From Coprobacter fastidiosus (GTDB lineage Bacteria > Bacteroidota > Bacteroidia > Bacteroidales > Coprobacteraceae): DNA of 64,000 bases. The stretch covers positions 124,001-188,000 of the forward strand of contig NZ_AP028032.1 of NCBI RefSeq assembly GCF_030296935.1, given 5' to 3'. The translations under genes were made by a program, and so were the position numbers. Positions 18,726-27,852 of this stretch are shown here, in pieces. The stretch's first letter is position 1. Each line of letters starts with the position of its first letter. The notes under the pieces are model-generated. The model worked only from the letters and a program-made list of their open reading frames with translations, was not told where the DNA came from and searched no databases.

Positions 18726-19436
18726 TTATTTAGTCTTGACTTCAATTTCCGGAGCAATGAGTTTATACCCTTTACCGTGGATATTGATAATTTCGATCGA
18801 AGGATCATCTTTCAGGTGTTTACGTAATTTAGTGATGTAAACATCCATACTGCGGGCATTGAAATAATTGTCATCGATCCATATTGTTTTCAATGCAAAA
18901 TTACGTTCCAAAATCTCATTTACATGAGCGCACAAAAGACTTAGTAATTCTGATTCTTTTGTCGTCAGTTTGGTTACTTTATCACCGATAGACAAAACTT
19001 GTTTCTGAGTATCGAATGTAAAGTTTCCGATTTTGTACATAGTAACTTCTTTTCCTTTTTTTCCTTTTACCCGGCGCAAGATAGCTTCAATTCTGAATAC
19101 CAGCTCTTCCATACTGAAAGGTTTGGTAATATAGTCGTCAGCACCGATTTTGAATCCTTCGAGAATATCTTCTTTTAGCGATTTAGCAGTCAAGAAAATA
19201 ATAGGTACTTCACTGTTTATGGTACGAATCTCTTGGGCGAGAGTGAAACCGTCTTTTTTAGGCATCATTACGTCCAGTACACATAAATCGTATTTACCTT
19301 TTAAAAAGGCTTTATATCCGCTTTCTCCATCTGAGAAAAGATCCGCTGCATAACCTTTTGCTTGCAAATATTCTCTTAACAACATGCCAAGATTTTCATC
19401 ATCTTCGCATAGTAATATACGCAATCTTTCTTCCAT
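18726..19436 (-). CDS. rprY: OmpR-family response regulator, RprY
   Basis: 236 residues. The receiver domain (1-120) has the acidic pair EDDE near residue 11-14, phospho-acceptor Asp in CVLDVMMPKKDG (about D55), conserved Thr in FLTAKS and Lys in ITKPFS. The C-terminal winged helix (about 130-230) shows LTTKESELLSLL, ARSMDVYITKLRKHLKDD and IHGKGYKL. Sequence and neighbourhood match RprY of Bacteroides. It overlaps the end of the kinase gene region (3 nt apart) and is co-transcribed. The regulon is not evident from the sequence. Confidence 0.93.
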   Translation of the reverse strand: MEERLRILLCEDDENLGMLLREYLQAKGYAADLFSDGESGYKAFLKGKYDLCVLDVMMPKKDGFTLAQEIRTINSEVPIIFLTAKSLKEDILEGFKIGADDYITKPFSMEELVFRIEAILRRVKGKKGKEVTMYKIGNFTFDTQKQVLSIGDKVTKLTTKESELLSLLCAHVNEILERNFALKTIWIDDNYFNARSMDVYITKLRKHLKDDPSIEIINIHGKGYKLIAPEIEVKTK

Positions 19437-19438
19437 AA

Positions 19439-21001
19439 TTATTTGTTTTTTATTAGAGGTAATATAATTATAAATTTTGTTCCTATATTCAGTTCGCTTT
19501 CTGCACGGATTGTTCCGTTCAGATCGTGTATGATCTTATGCACGTATGCCAGTCCTAAACCGAATCCTTTGACATTATGCACATTTCCGGTCGAGACACG
19601 GTAGAATTTTTCGAATATCTTTTTCAGGTCTTCTTTTTTAATACCTATTCCGTTGTCTTGAATCGATATTTCGACCTTATCGTTGTCTAAAATACGGGTT
19701 CGTATGAATAAGGACAACGGAACATCTTCCCGTGCATATTTTACTGCATTGTCCAATAGATTGAAAATTACATTCGTAAAATGCATTTCATCTACTTTCA
19801 CCCATGCATCTTCTGCCTCGAGATCGGCTTCTATCGTACCCCCGTATTTTTCAACTTTCAGTTTGAATGTACTCATTACGCTGGTAATAATACCATTGAC
19901 ATCTACCGTATTGAGCTTCATCATGGTTTTTTGTCTTTCGAACATAGACATTTGTAAAACTTTTTCTACCTGAAAGCGAAGCCTTTTCGTTTCATCGTTT
20001 ATAACACCTGATATATGTTGAAACATCTGTGGACTTTTAGCTACTGCCGGATCTTTCAGCATTTGTGCTGCCAAAGAAATCGTAGAAATCGGAGTTTTAA
20101 ATTCATGGGTCATATTATTGATGAAATCATTCTTCATTTCAGTCAACTTCTTTTGCCGGAATGCGGTTACGATAGTAAAAATAAAAGTAATCAACATTAC
20201 CATCGTAAAGGCAAAAGAGGGGATCATAAATCGTATCGAACTGAAAATATAATCGCTTTTTGTCGGAAAATAAACTTTCAGATAGTTGAGTCGGTTCGGC
20301 GGATCGTTCGGAAAAAGAATCTGAGTGAATAGTGCCGATTCTTTTTGGGGTGCATACTCTGGAGTATTGTAAACCGTTTTTCCGTTTTTATTGATAATTG
20401 CATATTGAAACGGGATGTTCAATCCGTTATTTTGCAATTCCGATTTCAGATAATTTTCGATCTTTCTTGCGTCGACCCGCTCCATAATCGGTTTATTGCT
20501 CGCAGTACTTAAAATGTTAAGTATTACCTCATCCAATAATCCTTTTTGGTAAAGATACTGTCCTTTCAGCATCTCTTGCATCCCTCTGTATGTTTTAGTT
20601 ATCGAGTTATTGTCCTCTTTAGGAGTAACTGATACTTTAGGCTGCATCATTATCGTGCTCGTCAGTTCTTTAAAGCTGAAATTTGATACTGTGCCGTCAG
20701 GAGAAACAATAGAAAACTGGTGGTGTGTTGAAATTACATCTTTACCTAAAGTTTTACTAGTACCCCGTTCGAATGAGAGCAGACGCTTCTGCGTTTCTTC
20801 GATATCTTCGGCCAAATAACGTTTTGTCTCATCTTGTTCTAAAGTTGTCGACACATCGTATAGGCTGCGTTTTACCGCTTCGGAAAATTGCTCGTTCCTC
20901 ATCCTCACCATATTTTCCATATAGCTGATCTGCATATAGAGCAACCCGATAAAGGTAAGTGCCATAATTGCTGCCAATAACCATATTGTCGATTTCTTCA
21001 T
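19439..21001 (-). CDS. rprX: Sensor histidine kinase, RprX
   Basis: 520 residues with two membrane helices (about 6-25 and 258-282) that flank a periplasmic sensor domain of some 230 residues. The cytoplasmic part has HisKA with the H-box MTHEFKTPIST (phospho-acceptor His), an N box (NVIFNLLDNAVKYA), a G1 box (IQDNGIGIKKEDL), an F box (FEKFYRV) and a G2 box (GFGLGLAYV). It partners RprY, encoded immediately downstream. No HAMP domain is obvious between helix 2 and HisKA. The gene follows EF-G2 after a terminator and a 270-base gap, so it should have its own promoter; I could not mark one with confidence. Confidence 0.92.
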   Translation of the reverse strand: MKKSTIWLLAAIMALTFIGLLYMQISYMENMVRMRNEQFSEAVKRSLYDVSTTLEQDETKRYLAEDIEETQKRLLSFERGTSKTLGKDVISTHHQFSIVSPDGTVSNFSFKELTSTIMMQPKVSVTPKEDNNSITKTYRGMQEMLKGQYLYQKGLLDEVILNILSTASNKPIMERVDARKIENYLKSELQNNGLNIPFQYAIINKNGKTVYNTPEYAPQKESALFTQILFPNDPPNRLNYLKVYFPTKSDYIFSSIRFMIPSFAFTMVMLITFIFTIVTAFRQKKLTEMKNDFINNMTHEFKTPISTISLAAQMLKDPAVAKSPQMFQHISGVINDETKRLRFQVEKVLQMSMFERQKTMMKLNTVDVNGIITSVMSTFKLKVEKYGGTIEADLEAEDAWVKVDEMHFTNVIFNLLDNAVKYAREDVPLSLFIRTRILDNDKVEISIQDNGIGIKKEDLKKIFEKFYRVSTGNVHNVKGFGLGLAYVHKIIHDLNGTIRAESELNIGTKFIIILPLIKNK

Positions 21002-21202
21002 AATCGTTTATCCGGTAAATTATTTTTTATAGAGCTTGATTCAGTAATTTTTTTTGAATTTTGCCCTTCATTCCCCAATATTTTCAACATTTTTATTAGA
21101 TAAACAACCTTGTTCGCTTTTTGTTTAACAGAATAATGAATTTTTTTAGGAATTCTCTGTTTAACATTTCAGTGCGAATTTAACATATAAATGTTTACAA
21201 AC

Positions 21203-21232
21203 AAAAAGTCGTCAAGCTATTGACGACTTTTT
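21203..21232 (-). terminator. Terminator after EF-G2
   Basis: 13-bp perfect hairpin, 21203-21215 with 21220-21232 (core gtcgtcaa/ttgacgac), loop gcta, with five T residues in the 3' arm on the minus strand, 41 nt after the EF-G2 stop. The rest of the gap up to 21273 and down to 21002 shows no gene. Confidence 0.8.
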
Positions 21233-21273
21233 ATTAATATTTAACAATATCACTGTTTGAATTTTCAATATCA

Positions 21274-23430
21274 TTATTCTGTACCTTGTGAGGCCTCATA
21301 TGCTTTCAGCAATTTTTCTTGAATGTCGGACGGAACTAATTCATATGATGAATATTTCATTGTGAAAGATGAACGACCTCCAGTAATAGAACTCAGTGAA
21401 GTAGAGTAAGATGCCATTTCTTTTAAAGGTACTTTGGCACTGATTTTTTCAAAACCTTTTTCACTCGACATACCCATGATGATTGCCCGGCGTCCTTGCA
21501 AATCACTCATGACGTCACCCATTTTATCCGATGGAACTAAAACTTCAACATCATATATAGGTTCTAGAATTTTAGGTCCGGCATTTTTGAATGCTTCGCT
21601 GAACGCATTTCTTCCGGCTAAACGGAATGAAATCTCATTAGAATCTACAGGGTGCATTTTTCCGTCATAAACACATACTCTGACATCACGAGCATAAGAG
21701 CCGGTTAGAGGCCCTTGTTCCATACGGTCCATTAGTCCTTTTAATATAGCTGGTAGAAAACGTGCATCGATAGCACCGCCTACAATACAATTAACAAATA
21801 CGAGTTTACCTCCCCATTCAAGATCAATTACTTGAGTATCCCGTACATTCATCTTATATTCTTGATTATTGAAACGGTAGCTTTCCGGAGCAGGCATCCC
21901 GTCGTAATAAGGTTCTATAATTAAATGTACTTCTCCGAATTGTCCAGCTCCACCCGATTGTTTTTTGTGACGATAATCTGCTCGGGCAGCTTTAGTAATC
22001 GTTTCACGATAAGGAATTTTCGGCTCTTTATATTCGACAGCTATTTTGTCGTTATTTTCAATACGCCACTTTAAAGTTCTTAAATGAAATTCTCCCTGTC
22101 CCGAAACTATAGTTTGTTTCAGTTCTTTAGATTGTTCTATAATCCAAGTCGGATCTTCTTCGTGCATTCGGGTAAGAATTTCACTTAGTTTTTCGGCATC
22201 GGCTTCATTAACCGGTTTTATGGCTCTTTGGAATTTCGGATCTGGGTATTTTACGAAGTCAAATACATACTCGCAATTTTTATCATCGAGTGTATTTCCT
22301 GTGCGTACATCTTTTAGTTTGACTGTCGCACCGATATCTCCGGCAACCAGTTCTTCTATTTTTGTTCTTATTTGTCCGCATACGCAGAACATTTGGGCGA
22401 TACGTTCTTTTGTCCCGCGATTTATATTTTGCAGGTCGTCTCCTTCCTTTATAGTACCGGACATTACTTTAAAGTAAGAGACTTCACCGATATGGGGTTC
22501 TACTGTTGTTTTGAAAAAATATAAACTTGTGGGGCCTTTCGCATCGGGAGCTACTTCAATACCATCAGTTGTGACCGGTTTGGGCATTTCACTTACAAAC
22601 GGGACTACGTTTCCGAGAAATTCCATCATTCGGCGCACTCCCATGTCTCTTAATGCACTGACACAAAATACCGGAAACATACTACGGGTAATTAGACCTT
22701 TCCGAATACCCTCACGCATTTCATCTTCGGTCAAGATTCCTTGGTCAAAGAATTTTTCCATGAGTCCTTCATCATTTTCGGCTGCAGCTTCTATTAGTTT
22801 CTGATGCAGGTCTGCTGCTTTTTCTTTTTCTTCGGCAGGAATCTCCAGAACTTCAGGAGTTCCGCCTTCCGGTTTCCATTTATACATTTTCATTTTCAGA
22901 ACATCTATCATTGCGTTGAATGACGCCCCGCAGGAAATCGGATATTGTATTTGTACTATTTTGTTTCCGAAAGATTCTCGGAGTTGTTCTATGGTGTTGT
23001 CGTAATCGGCTTTTTCTCCATCTAATTGATTCATCGCGAAGATTACCGGTTTATGCAAAGTCTCGGTATATCGAAATATGTTTTGAGTACCGACTTCAAC
23101 ACCGTATTGAGAGTCAATAACAATTACACCGGTATCGGTAACGTTGAGAGCAGTAATAGCGCTTCCAACGAAATCATCAGACCCCGGACAGTCGATGACA
23201 TTGAGTTTTTTCCCTAAAAATTCGGCATAAAAAACGGTGGAAAACACAGAATAACCATACTCTCGTTCCACCGGGAAATAGTCTGAAACCGTGTTTTGAG
23301 CATCTACGGTTCCTCTACGTTTTATAACCCCACACTCGAAAAGCATAGCTTCTGCAAGTGTGGTTTTCCCAGATCCTTTACTACCCAATAGGGCGATGTT
23401 TTTAATCTCATGAGACTGATATACTTTCAT
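21274..23430 (-). CDS. fusA2: Elongation factor G paralogue (EF-G2) with altered GTPase motifs
   Basis: 718 residues from ATG 23430, where homology begins (MKVYQSHEIKN); ATG 23437-23439 three codons upstream is possible. Five EF-G domains are recognisable: G domain (1-270), domain II, III (RMHEEDPTWI), IV (KKQSGGAGQFGEVHL) and V (PIYDVEVLVPSDKMGDVMSDLQGRRA). The GTPase motifs deviate: G1 is GSKGSGKTT, switch I has YGYS where EF-G has RGIT, switch II is DCPGSDDF where EF-G has DTPGHVDF, so the catalytic His is Ser (S84), and G4 is NQLD instead of NKMD. Bacteroides EF-G2 is reported to support translocation without GTP hydrolysis and to help survival under carbon starvation. The canonical fusA is not in the window. 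Confidence 0.9.
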   Translation of the reverse strand: MKVYQSHEIKNIALLGSKGSGKTTLAEAMLFECGVIKRRGTVDAQNTVSDYFPVEREYGYSVFSTVFYAEFLGKKLNVIDCPGSDDFVGSAITALNVTDTGVIVIDSQYGVEVGTQNIFRYTETLHKPVIFAMNQLDGEKADYDNTIEQLRESFGNKIVQIQYPISCGASFNAMIDVLKMKMYKWKPEGGTPEVLEIPAEEKEKAADLHQKLIEAAAENDEGLMEKFFDQGILTEDEMREGIRKGLITRSMFPVFCVSALRDMGVRRMMEFLGNVVPFVSEMPKPVTTDGIEVAPDAKGPTSLYFFKTTVEPHIGEVSYFKVMSGTIKEGDDLQNINRGTKERIAQMFCVCGQIRTKIEELVAGDIGATVKLKDVRTGNTLDDKNCEYVFDFVKYPDPKFQRAIKPVNEADAEKLSEILTRMHEEDPTWIIEQSKELKQTIVSGQGEFHLRTLKWRIENNDKIAVEYKEPKIPYRETITKAARADYRHKKQSGGAGQFGEVHLIIEPYYDGMPAPESYRFNNQEYKMNVRDTQVIDLEWGGKLVFVNCIVGGAIDARFLPAILKGLMDRMEQGPLTGSYARDVRVCVYDGKMHPVDSNEISFRLAGRNAFSEAFKNAGPKILEPIYDVEVLVPSDKMGDVMSDLQGRRAIIMGMSSEKGFEKISAKVPLKEMASYSTSLSSITGGRSSFTMKYSSYELVPSDIQEKLLKAYEASQGTE

Positions 23431-23530
23431 AACGGTCATGATTTAAGGTGAGACAATCAGTGATTTCCCTGTGAATTTTTCACAGAGCGTTCGCAAATTA
23501 TATAATTAAAATGAAAAAAGCAATCTGCCG

Positions 23531-23563
23531 CACTGTGTTAGAAAACAGTGTTTTTGAACACTG
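23531..23563. repeat. Nested palindromes between EF-G2 and hemW
   Basis: CAGTGTT-TTTG-AACACTG (23546-23563) is a perfect 7+4+7 palindrome, and cactgt (23531-23536) pairs with acagtg (23545-23550). The sites lie about 100-130 nt upstream of EF-G2 and 50-80 nt upstream of hemW, so they could be operator sites for either gene. Confidence 0.4.
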
Positions 23564-23595
23564 ATCATTTTTGTTCTTTAACTTCTGAAAAATAT

Positions 23596-23603
23596 TATCT
23601 TTG
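23596..23603 (+). promoter_or_regulatory. -7 box of the hemW promoter, very short leader
   Basis: TATCTTTG matches TAnnTTTG exactly, with tttg at 23570-23573 as a possible -33 (spacer 22 nt). The start of transcription would fall near 23607, only about 6 nt before ATG 23613, which makes the mRNA nearly leaderless. The in-frame TTG at 23601 overlaps the box and cannot be the start. Confidence 0.55.
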
Positions 23604-23612
23604 TTTATAATT

Positions 23613-24740
23613 ATGGCAGGACTCTATATACATATTCCTTTTTGTAAAAAACGTTGTATTTACTGTGATTTTTATTCCAGTATTGATATGTCTCAGAAAG
23701 AGAGGTATATTCGGGCATTAAGTAGAGAATGGCAAGGCCGGTGTACGGAATTGGGAAATGTAAATATCGATACGGTTTATTTAGGTGGCGGAACACCGTC
23801 ACAGTTGTGTATTTCAGAATTAGACTCTTTGTTCGATAGTTTAATCGGTATTGATTGGGGACAATGTAAAGAAGTTACTATCGAAGTTAATCCGGATGAT
23901 CTTACAAAAGATTATGTCGGAGGGCTTGTGTCATTGCCGGTGAACCGGATTAGTATGGGAATTCAGAGTTTTAAGGATTCAGACCTTCTTTTTTTAAATC
24001 GGAGGCATACCTCTTTGCAAGCTGTTAATGCAGTAAAATTGTGTCAAGATGCCGGGTTCGAAAATTTGAGTGTTGATTTGATATATGGTTTGCCGGGGCA
24101 GACATTAGAGTCTTGGGAACAAAATGTGAAGATGGCTATAGCTTTGAAAGTTCCTCATATATCGGCATATAATCTGATTTATGAGGAAGGGACGGGACTT
24201 TCAGAATTATTGAGAAAGGGAAAAGTTCGGGAATGTGACGAAGAGCTTGCCTTACAGATGTTCGGATTATTAATTGACATGTTGGAATATGAAGGGTTCG
24301 AACATTATGAGATTTCTAATTTTGCCTTGCCCGGACGCTATTCGCGTCATAATACTGCATATTGGCAAAATGTACCTTATTTAGGTATCGGGGCTTCAGC
24401 TCATAGTTATAACGGTTATACTCGCTCATGGAATGTGCCCGATTTGAGACAGTATTGCGATAAAATAGAATCGGGAAATATGGCATATACTTTAGAACAA
24501 TTGTCTTTTGATGATCTGTATAATGATTTTGTCCTGACTTCTTTACGGACAATGTGGGGACTTGATCTGGACAAAGTCAAGTTTTTGTATGGGAATGACC
24601 GTTATATGTACTGTTTACAACAAGCCTTGATTCATATCCAATCCGGCAATTTGATTATGTCAGGGAAGCATTTACGCCTTACCCGGAAGGGCCTTTTTAT
24701 TTCCGACACGATTATGTCAGATCTTTTTTATGTTGATTAA
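23613..24740 (+). CDS. hemW: Radical SAM family heme chaperone HemW
   Basis: 375 residues. The radical SAM cluster motif CKKRCIYCDFYS (CX3CX2C) lies at residues 11-22 and is followed by the SAM-binding GGGTPS and NPDDL segments. HemW_C lies at the end. The fourth nearby Cys typical of HemN coproporphyrinogen oxidases is replaced by the CDFYS pattern of HemW, a heme-binding chaperone that delivers heme to respiratory enzymes; annotation pipelines often call it oxygen-independent coproporphyrinogen III oxidase. Start at 23613 because homology begins MAGLYIHIPFC. Confidence 0.9.
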   Translation: MAGLYIHIPFCKKRCIYCDFYSSIDMSQKERYIRALSREWQGRCTELGNVNIDTVYLGGGTPSQLCISELDSLFDSLIGIDWGQCKEVTIEVNPDDLTKDYVGGLVSLPVNRISMGIQSFKDSDLLFLNRRHTSLQAVNAVKLCQDAGFENLSVDLIYGLPGQTLESWEQNVKMAIALKVPHISAYNLIYEEGTGLSELLRKGKVRECDEELALQMFGLLIDMLEYEGFEHYEISNFALPGRYSRHNTAYWQNVPYLGIGASAHSYNGYTRSWNVPDLRQYCDKIESGNMAYTLEQLSFDDLYNDFVLTSLRTMWGLDLDKVKFLYGNDRYMYCLQQALIHIQSGNLIMSGKHLRLTRKGLFISDTIMSDLFYVD

Positions 24741-24981
24741 AAAAGGCTGTTCGATCTATTTTATTAGGGATAGGATAAAATTGGTTTTCAAAAGATTCCA
24801 AATTATTTAATCGTATTTTAACATGATAGAGAGGAGATGAGAGGCATTGTGCATCATTTGGAATCGGGTGGCTCGTTAATAATTTTCTATAAAATTTGAA
24901 CGGGCTTTTGTTGCGATTCAACAATTCATCATAAATTCGTGTTATTAAAAAAACGTATGAATAATAAGTAAAGAGAAACAG

Positions 24982-25881
24982 ATGATACCTTTTAAACCGA
25001 TTACTTTGTCCGATAAGAAAGAAATAACAACATATACGTTATCCAGTAATTCCCGGAATTGTGATTTTTCTTTTGCTAATATGTGCAGTTGGCGTTTTTT
25101 GTATGATAGCGAGTATGCCATTATTGACGACACGTTGTTGATACGCTTTTATATAGAAGATCGCCGTCCTGCATATATGATACCGTTGGGGAACGGATCG
25201 TTGGAAAAAATGATAAATTTATTAGACGATGACGCCCGTTCTATGGGACATACACTTTGTTTGTTGGGAATAACTCCGGAAGCTAAAAATCAGCTTGAAA
25301 AAATTCTCCCTGGCAAGTTTCGTTTTATCCCTGAACGAGATTATTTCGATTATATCTATTTACGTTCCGATTTAGCGTATTTAGTCGGTAAGAAATATCA
25401 GCCGAAAAGAAATCATATTAATCGATTCCGGCAAGAGTACGATAATTATCGTTATACCCCTCTTACATTGGATATAATTCCGCAGTGCCTCGAATTGGAA
25501 ACAAAGTGGTGTAAAGAGAATAATTGTTCAGATAATGAAGATTTGTTGAATGAGCGCCGTTCAATGACTTATGCACTGCAACATTTCGAAGAACTAGGTA
25601 TTATGGGAGGAGCTATTTGGGTAGGAGGTGAGATCGTGGCATTCACTTTTGGTGCGCCTATAACCCATGATACTTTCGGGGTACATGTTGAAAAAGCCGA
25701 TACGGATATTGAAGGAGCTTATGCCGTGATTAATCAAGAATTTGCTCAACATATTCCAGAACAATATATTTATATTAACCGAGAAGAAGATTTAGGTATT
25801 CCCGGATTGAGAAAAGCCAAATTATCTTATCATCCGACTATCTTATTAGAGAAAAATGTTGCAATTCTTCATCATGTATAA
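24982..25881 (+). CDS. DUF2156 (LPG synthase C-terminal-like) GNAT-fold protein
   Basis: 299 residues. Cytosolic, without membrane helices. Typical segments of the DUF2156 family are FSFANMCSWRFLY near residue 30, KYQPKRNHINRFRQ (about 138-151), GAIWVGGEIVAFTFGAPI and the end YINREEDLGIPGLRKAKLSYHPT. The fold is the double-GNAT fold found in the catalytic domain of lysylphosphatidylglycerol synthase (MprF), but the membrane flippase part is absent, so the acceptor is unknown. It precedes another GNAT gene by 12 nt and the two are probably co-transcribed. The 240-base gap upstream holds no gene that I can support. Confidence 0.83.
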   Translation: MIPFKPITLSDKKEITTYTLSSNSRNCDFSFANMCSWRFLYDSEYAIIDDTLLIRFYIEDRRPAYMIPLGNGSLEKMINLLDDDARSMGHTLCLLGITPEAKNQLEKILPGKFRFIPERDYFDYIYLRSDLAYLVGKKYQPKRNHINRFRQEYDNYRYTPLTLDIIPQCLELETKWCKENNCSDNEDLLNERRSMTYALQHFEELGIMGGAIWVGGEIVAFTFGAPITHDTFGVHVEKADTDIEGAYAVINQEFAQHIPEQYIYINREEDLGIPGLRKAKLSYHPTILLEKNVAILHHV

Positions 25882-25893
25882 AAATAATTTTTT

Positions 25894-26907
25894 ATGATTG
25901 ATAAACAGCAAGTTGTCGATTTATGGCAAGAATGTTTCAATGATTCTGAAGCGTTTGTCCGGCTCTATTTTTCTACGAAGTACACAGAAGAAAACACTCT
26001 TGTGCATATTGAAAACGGGAAAGTACTGTCGGCTTTACAGATGTTGCCCTATTCGATGACTTGTTGGGGAAGAGAACTTCGTATCTCTTATATTTCCGGA
26101 GCTTCGACTTGGCCGGAAGCAAGAGGGCGGGGACTGATGAAAGATTTGTTGACAGAAGCTTTTAGAGTAATGAGATCGAGAGATGTTCATTTCTCTACAC
26201 TGATTCCGGCAGAATCATGGCTTTTCGATTTTTATAGAAGACTCGGTTACGGGACGGTTTTCCATTCTTGTATGAAGAATTATGAAGTTACCCCTATCAA
26301 AAAATACCCTTTGTCTCATAGTTATTCTGAAGAAGAACTATATGCTTATTTTATGATTTCTATGGAAAAAAGACCGTGTTGTATTCAACATTCTTTTCAA
26401 GATTTCCAGATTATTCTTGCAGATTTATATCTTGCGGGTGGAAAAGTATTTGCGGTTTCCGGAGATAGAGGGCATATAGGAGGATTGGCCTTAGTCGTTC
26501 CGGATTCCGGAAAGGTTTGGATAAAAGAGTGGATGTATGATAATGATGAAATGAAAAAAAAGCTGCTTTTCGAAATAGAATCTCTCTATCCCCGACATGA
26601 AATTGTTTCGATCATTCCGGTTTCGCATGAAGAAGGGACTCCTTTCGGTATGATGAGGATTATCGACGCTTCTATGATTTTGCAGTATTATGCCGCGGCA
26701 TATCCGGAAATTGATATGACTATTTCTCTTAGGGATGAACAGATACCTTCGAACACGGCAACTTATATATTAGAAAAGGGCTTTTGTAAGAAAAAGCCCT
26801 TTCAATGCGACAATGTCGGTTTTATATTTTCACCGGCAAAACTTGTTGAGAGAATATTTTCTAATAAATCTTGCCCCGTTCCATGTATGTCTTTAATGTT
26901 GAATTAG
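25894..26907 (+). CDS. GNAT family N-acetyltransferase, Eis-like architecture
   Basis: 337 residues. The N-terminal GNAT domain (about 1-130) has YISGASTWPEARGRGLMKDLLTEAF (acetyl-CoA loop ARGRGL), then STLIPAESWLFDFYRRLGY, which is the pattern of Acetyltransf_9 proteins. The rest resembles the second GNAT and SCP2-like modules of Eis-type enzymes (SIIPVSHEEGTPFGMMRIID). Substrate unknown. It is co-directional with the DUF2156 gene and ends 9 nt from the convergent yeiH-like gene. A hairpin in its last 45 codons may serve that neighbour (see 26775-26802). Confidence 0.8.
   Translation: MIDKQQVVDLWQECFNDSEAFVRLYFSTKYTEENTLVHIENGKVLSALQMLPYSMTCWGRELRISYISGASTWPEARGRGLMKDLLTEAFRVMRSRDVHFSTLIPAESWLFDFYRRLGYGTVFHSCMKNYEVTPIKKYPLSHSYSEEELYAYFMISMEKRPCCIQHSFQDFQIILADLYLAGGKVFAVSGDRGHIGGLALVVPDSGKVWIKEWMYDNDEMKKKLLFEIESLYPRHEIVSIIPVSHEEGTPFGMMRIIDASMILQYYAAAYPEIDMTISLRDEQIPSNTATYILEKGFCKKKPFQCDNVGFIFSPAKLVERIFSNKSCPVPCMSLMLN
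26775..26802 (-). terminator. Possible terminator of the YeiH-like gene inside the opposite coding region
   Basis: 11-bp stem, 26775-26785 with 26792-26802 (core agggctttt/aaaagccct), loop 6 nt, followed on the minus strand by TTTTC-type sequence. It lies about 115 nt beyond the yeiH stop, within the coding region of the convergent GNAT gene. Confidence 0.4.
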
Positions 26908-26916
26908 CGACAGAAT

Positions 26917-27849
26917 CTAAATATATAATACGACGGTAAGACTCATCAGCCCTATAAATATCCACAACATAACTCCCTGTACAAGTGGTTTTATACCTAC
27001 ATGTTTTAATACTTGACGAGACAATCCCGCTCCGATAAGAAATAGTGTGACAGTCAGACCTTTCTTGGCTGCCCATACTATACTGCCGCTGATATTCTCG
27101 GGAATGGACAGATAAGTATTAGCGATCATGGCTAATACGAAAAAGAGAATAAACCAAGGAATAGATACCTTATTCGATTTTTCTTTGAAAATAAAAGTTG
27201 TAACAAATGCTAACGGTATTATCCAGAGAGCTCGGGTAAGCTTTACCATAGTGGCGACTTCAAGGGCTTTTTGCCCGTATGCTGCTCCTGCACCGACAAC
27301 AGAACTCGTATCATGTATGGCTATTGCCGCCCAAAGTCCGAATTGTTCTTGAGTCATGTTTAACAAGTGTCCTATCGGAGGAAAAATAAAAAGGGCGATA
27401 GCATTGAGGATAAATATTGTTCCTAAAGACACCGACATTTGATTGTCATCTGCACGAAGCACCGGAGCTACTGCAGCGATGGCACTACCTCCGCATATTG
27501 CAGTTCCGGAAGAAATTAAATAAGAGGTTTTCTTATTTACGTGCAACCATTTTCCGATCAAAAATCCGATGATCATAACCGATGCTACCGAAACGATAGT
27601 AAAAATCATGCCTTCTTTCCCTGCCTGTAATGATTCATGAAGGTTCATCCCGAAACCTAACCCGACAACCGAAAACTGTAATAAATATTTAGATGTTTTT
27701 TTGCTGAATTTGGGATAGGGTTGTCCTAATGTCAAAGCGAACGCTAATCCTATAAATAATGCGATTGCAGGAGTGACCTGTGGTAAAAGACACACTAAAA
27801 ATAATACGATAAACAAAGGCTTATCGTATTTCTTGAAAAAATTGTTCAT
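26917..27849 (-). CDS. YeiH/UPF0324 family putative sulfate exporter
   Basis: 310 residues and about ten hydrophobic helices. Signature segments of the family are PAIALFIGLAFALTLGQPYP (split around LGQPYP), LLQFSVVGLGFGMNL, SSGTAICGGSAIAAVAP and AIHDTSSVVGAGAAYG. Members are inner-membrane transporters; a sulfate or related anion is proposed in annotation but rarely tested. It starts 3 nt after lgt ends, so the two are probably one operon. Confidence 0.88.
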   Translation of the reverse strand: MNNFFKKYDKPLFIVLFLVCLLPQVTPAIALFIGLAFALTLGQPYPKFSKKTSKYLLQFSVVGLGFGMNLHESLQAGKEGMIFTIVSVASVMIIGFLIGKWLHVNKKTSYLISSGTAICGGSAIAAVAPVLRADDNQMSVSLGTIFILNAIALFIFPPIGHLLNMTQEQFGLWAAIAIHDTSSVVGAGAAYGQKALEVATMVKLTRALWIIPLAFVTTFIFKEKSNKVSIPWFILFFVLAMIANTYLSIPENISGSIVWAAKKGLTVTLFLIGAGLSRQVLKHVGIKPLVQGVMLWIFIGLMSLTVVLYI

Positions 27850-27852
27850 ATT

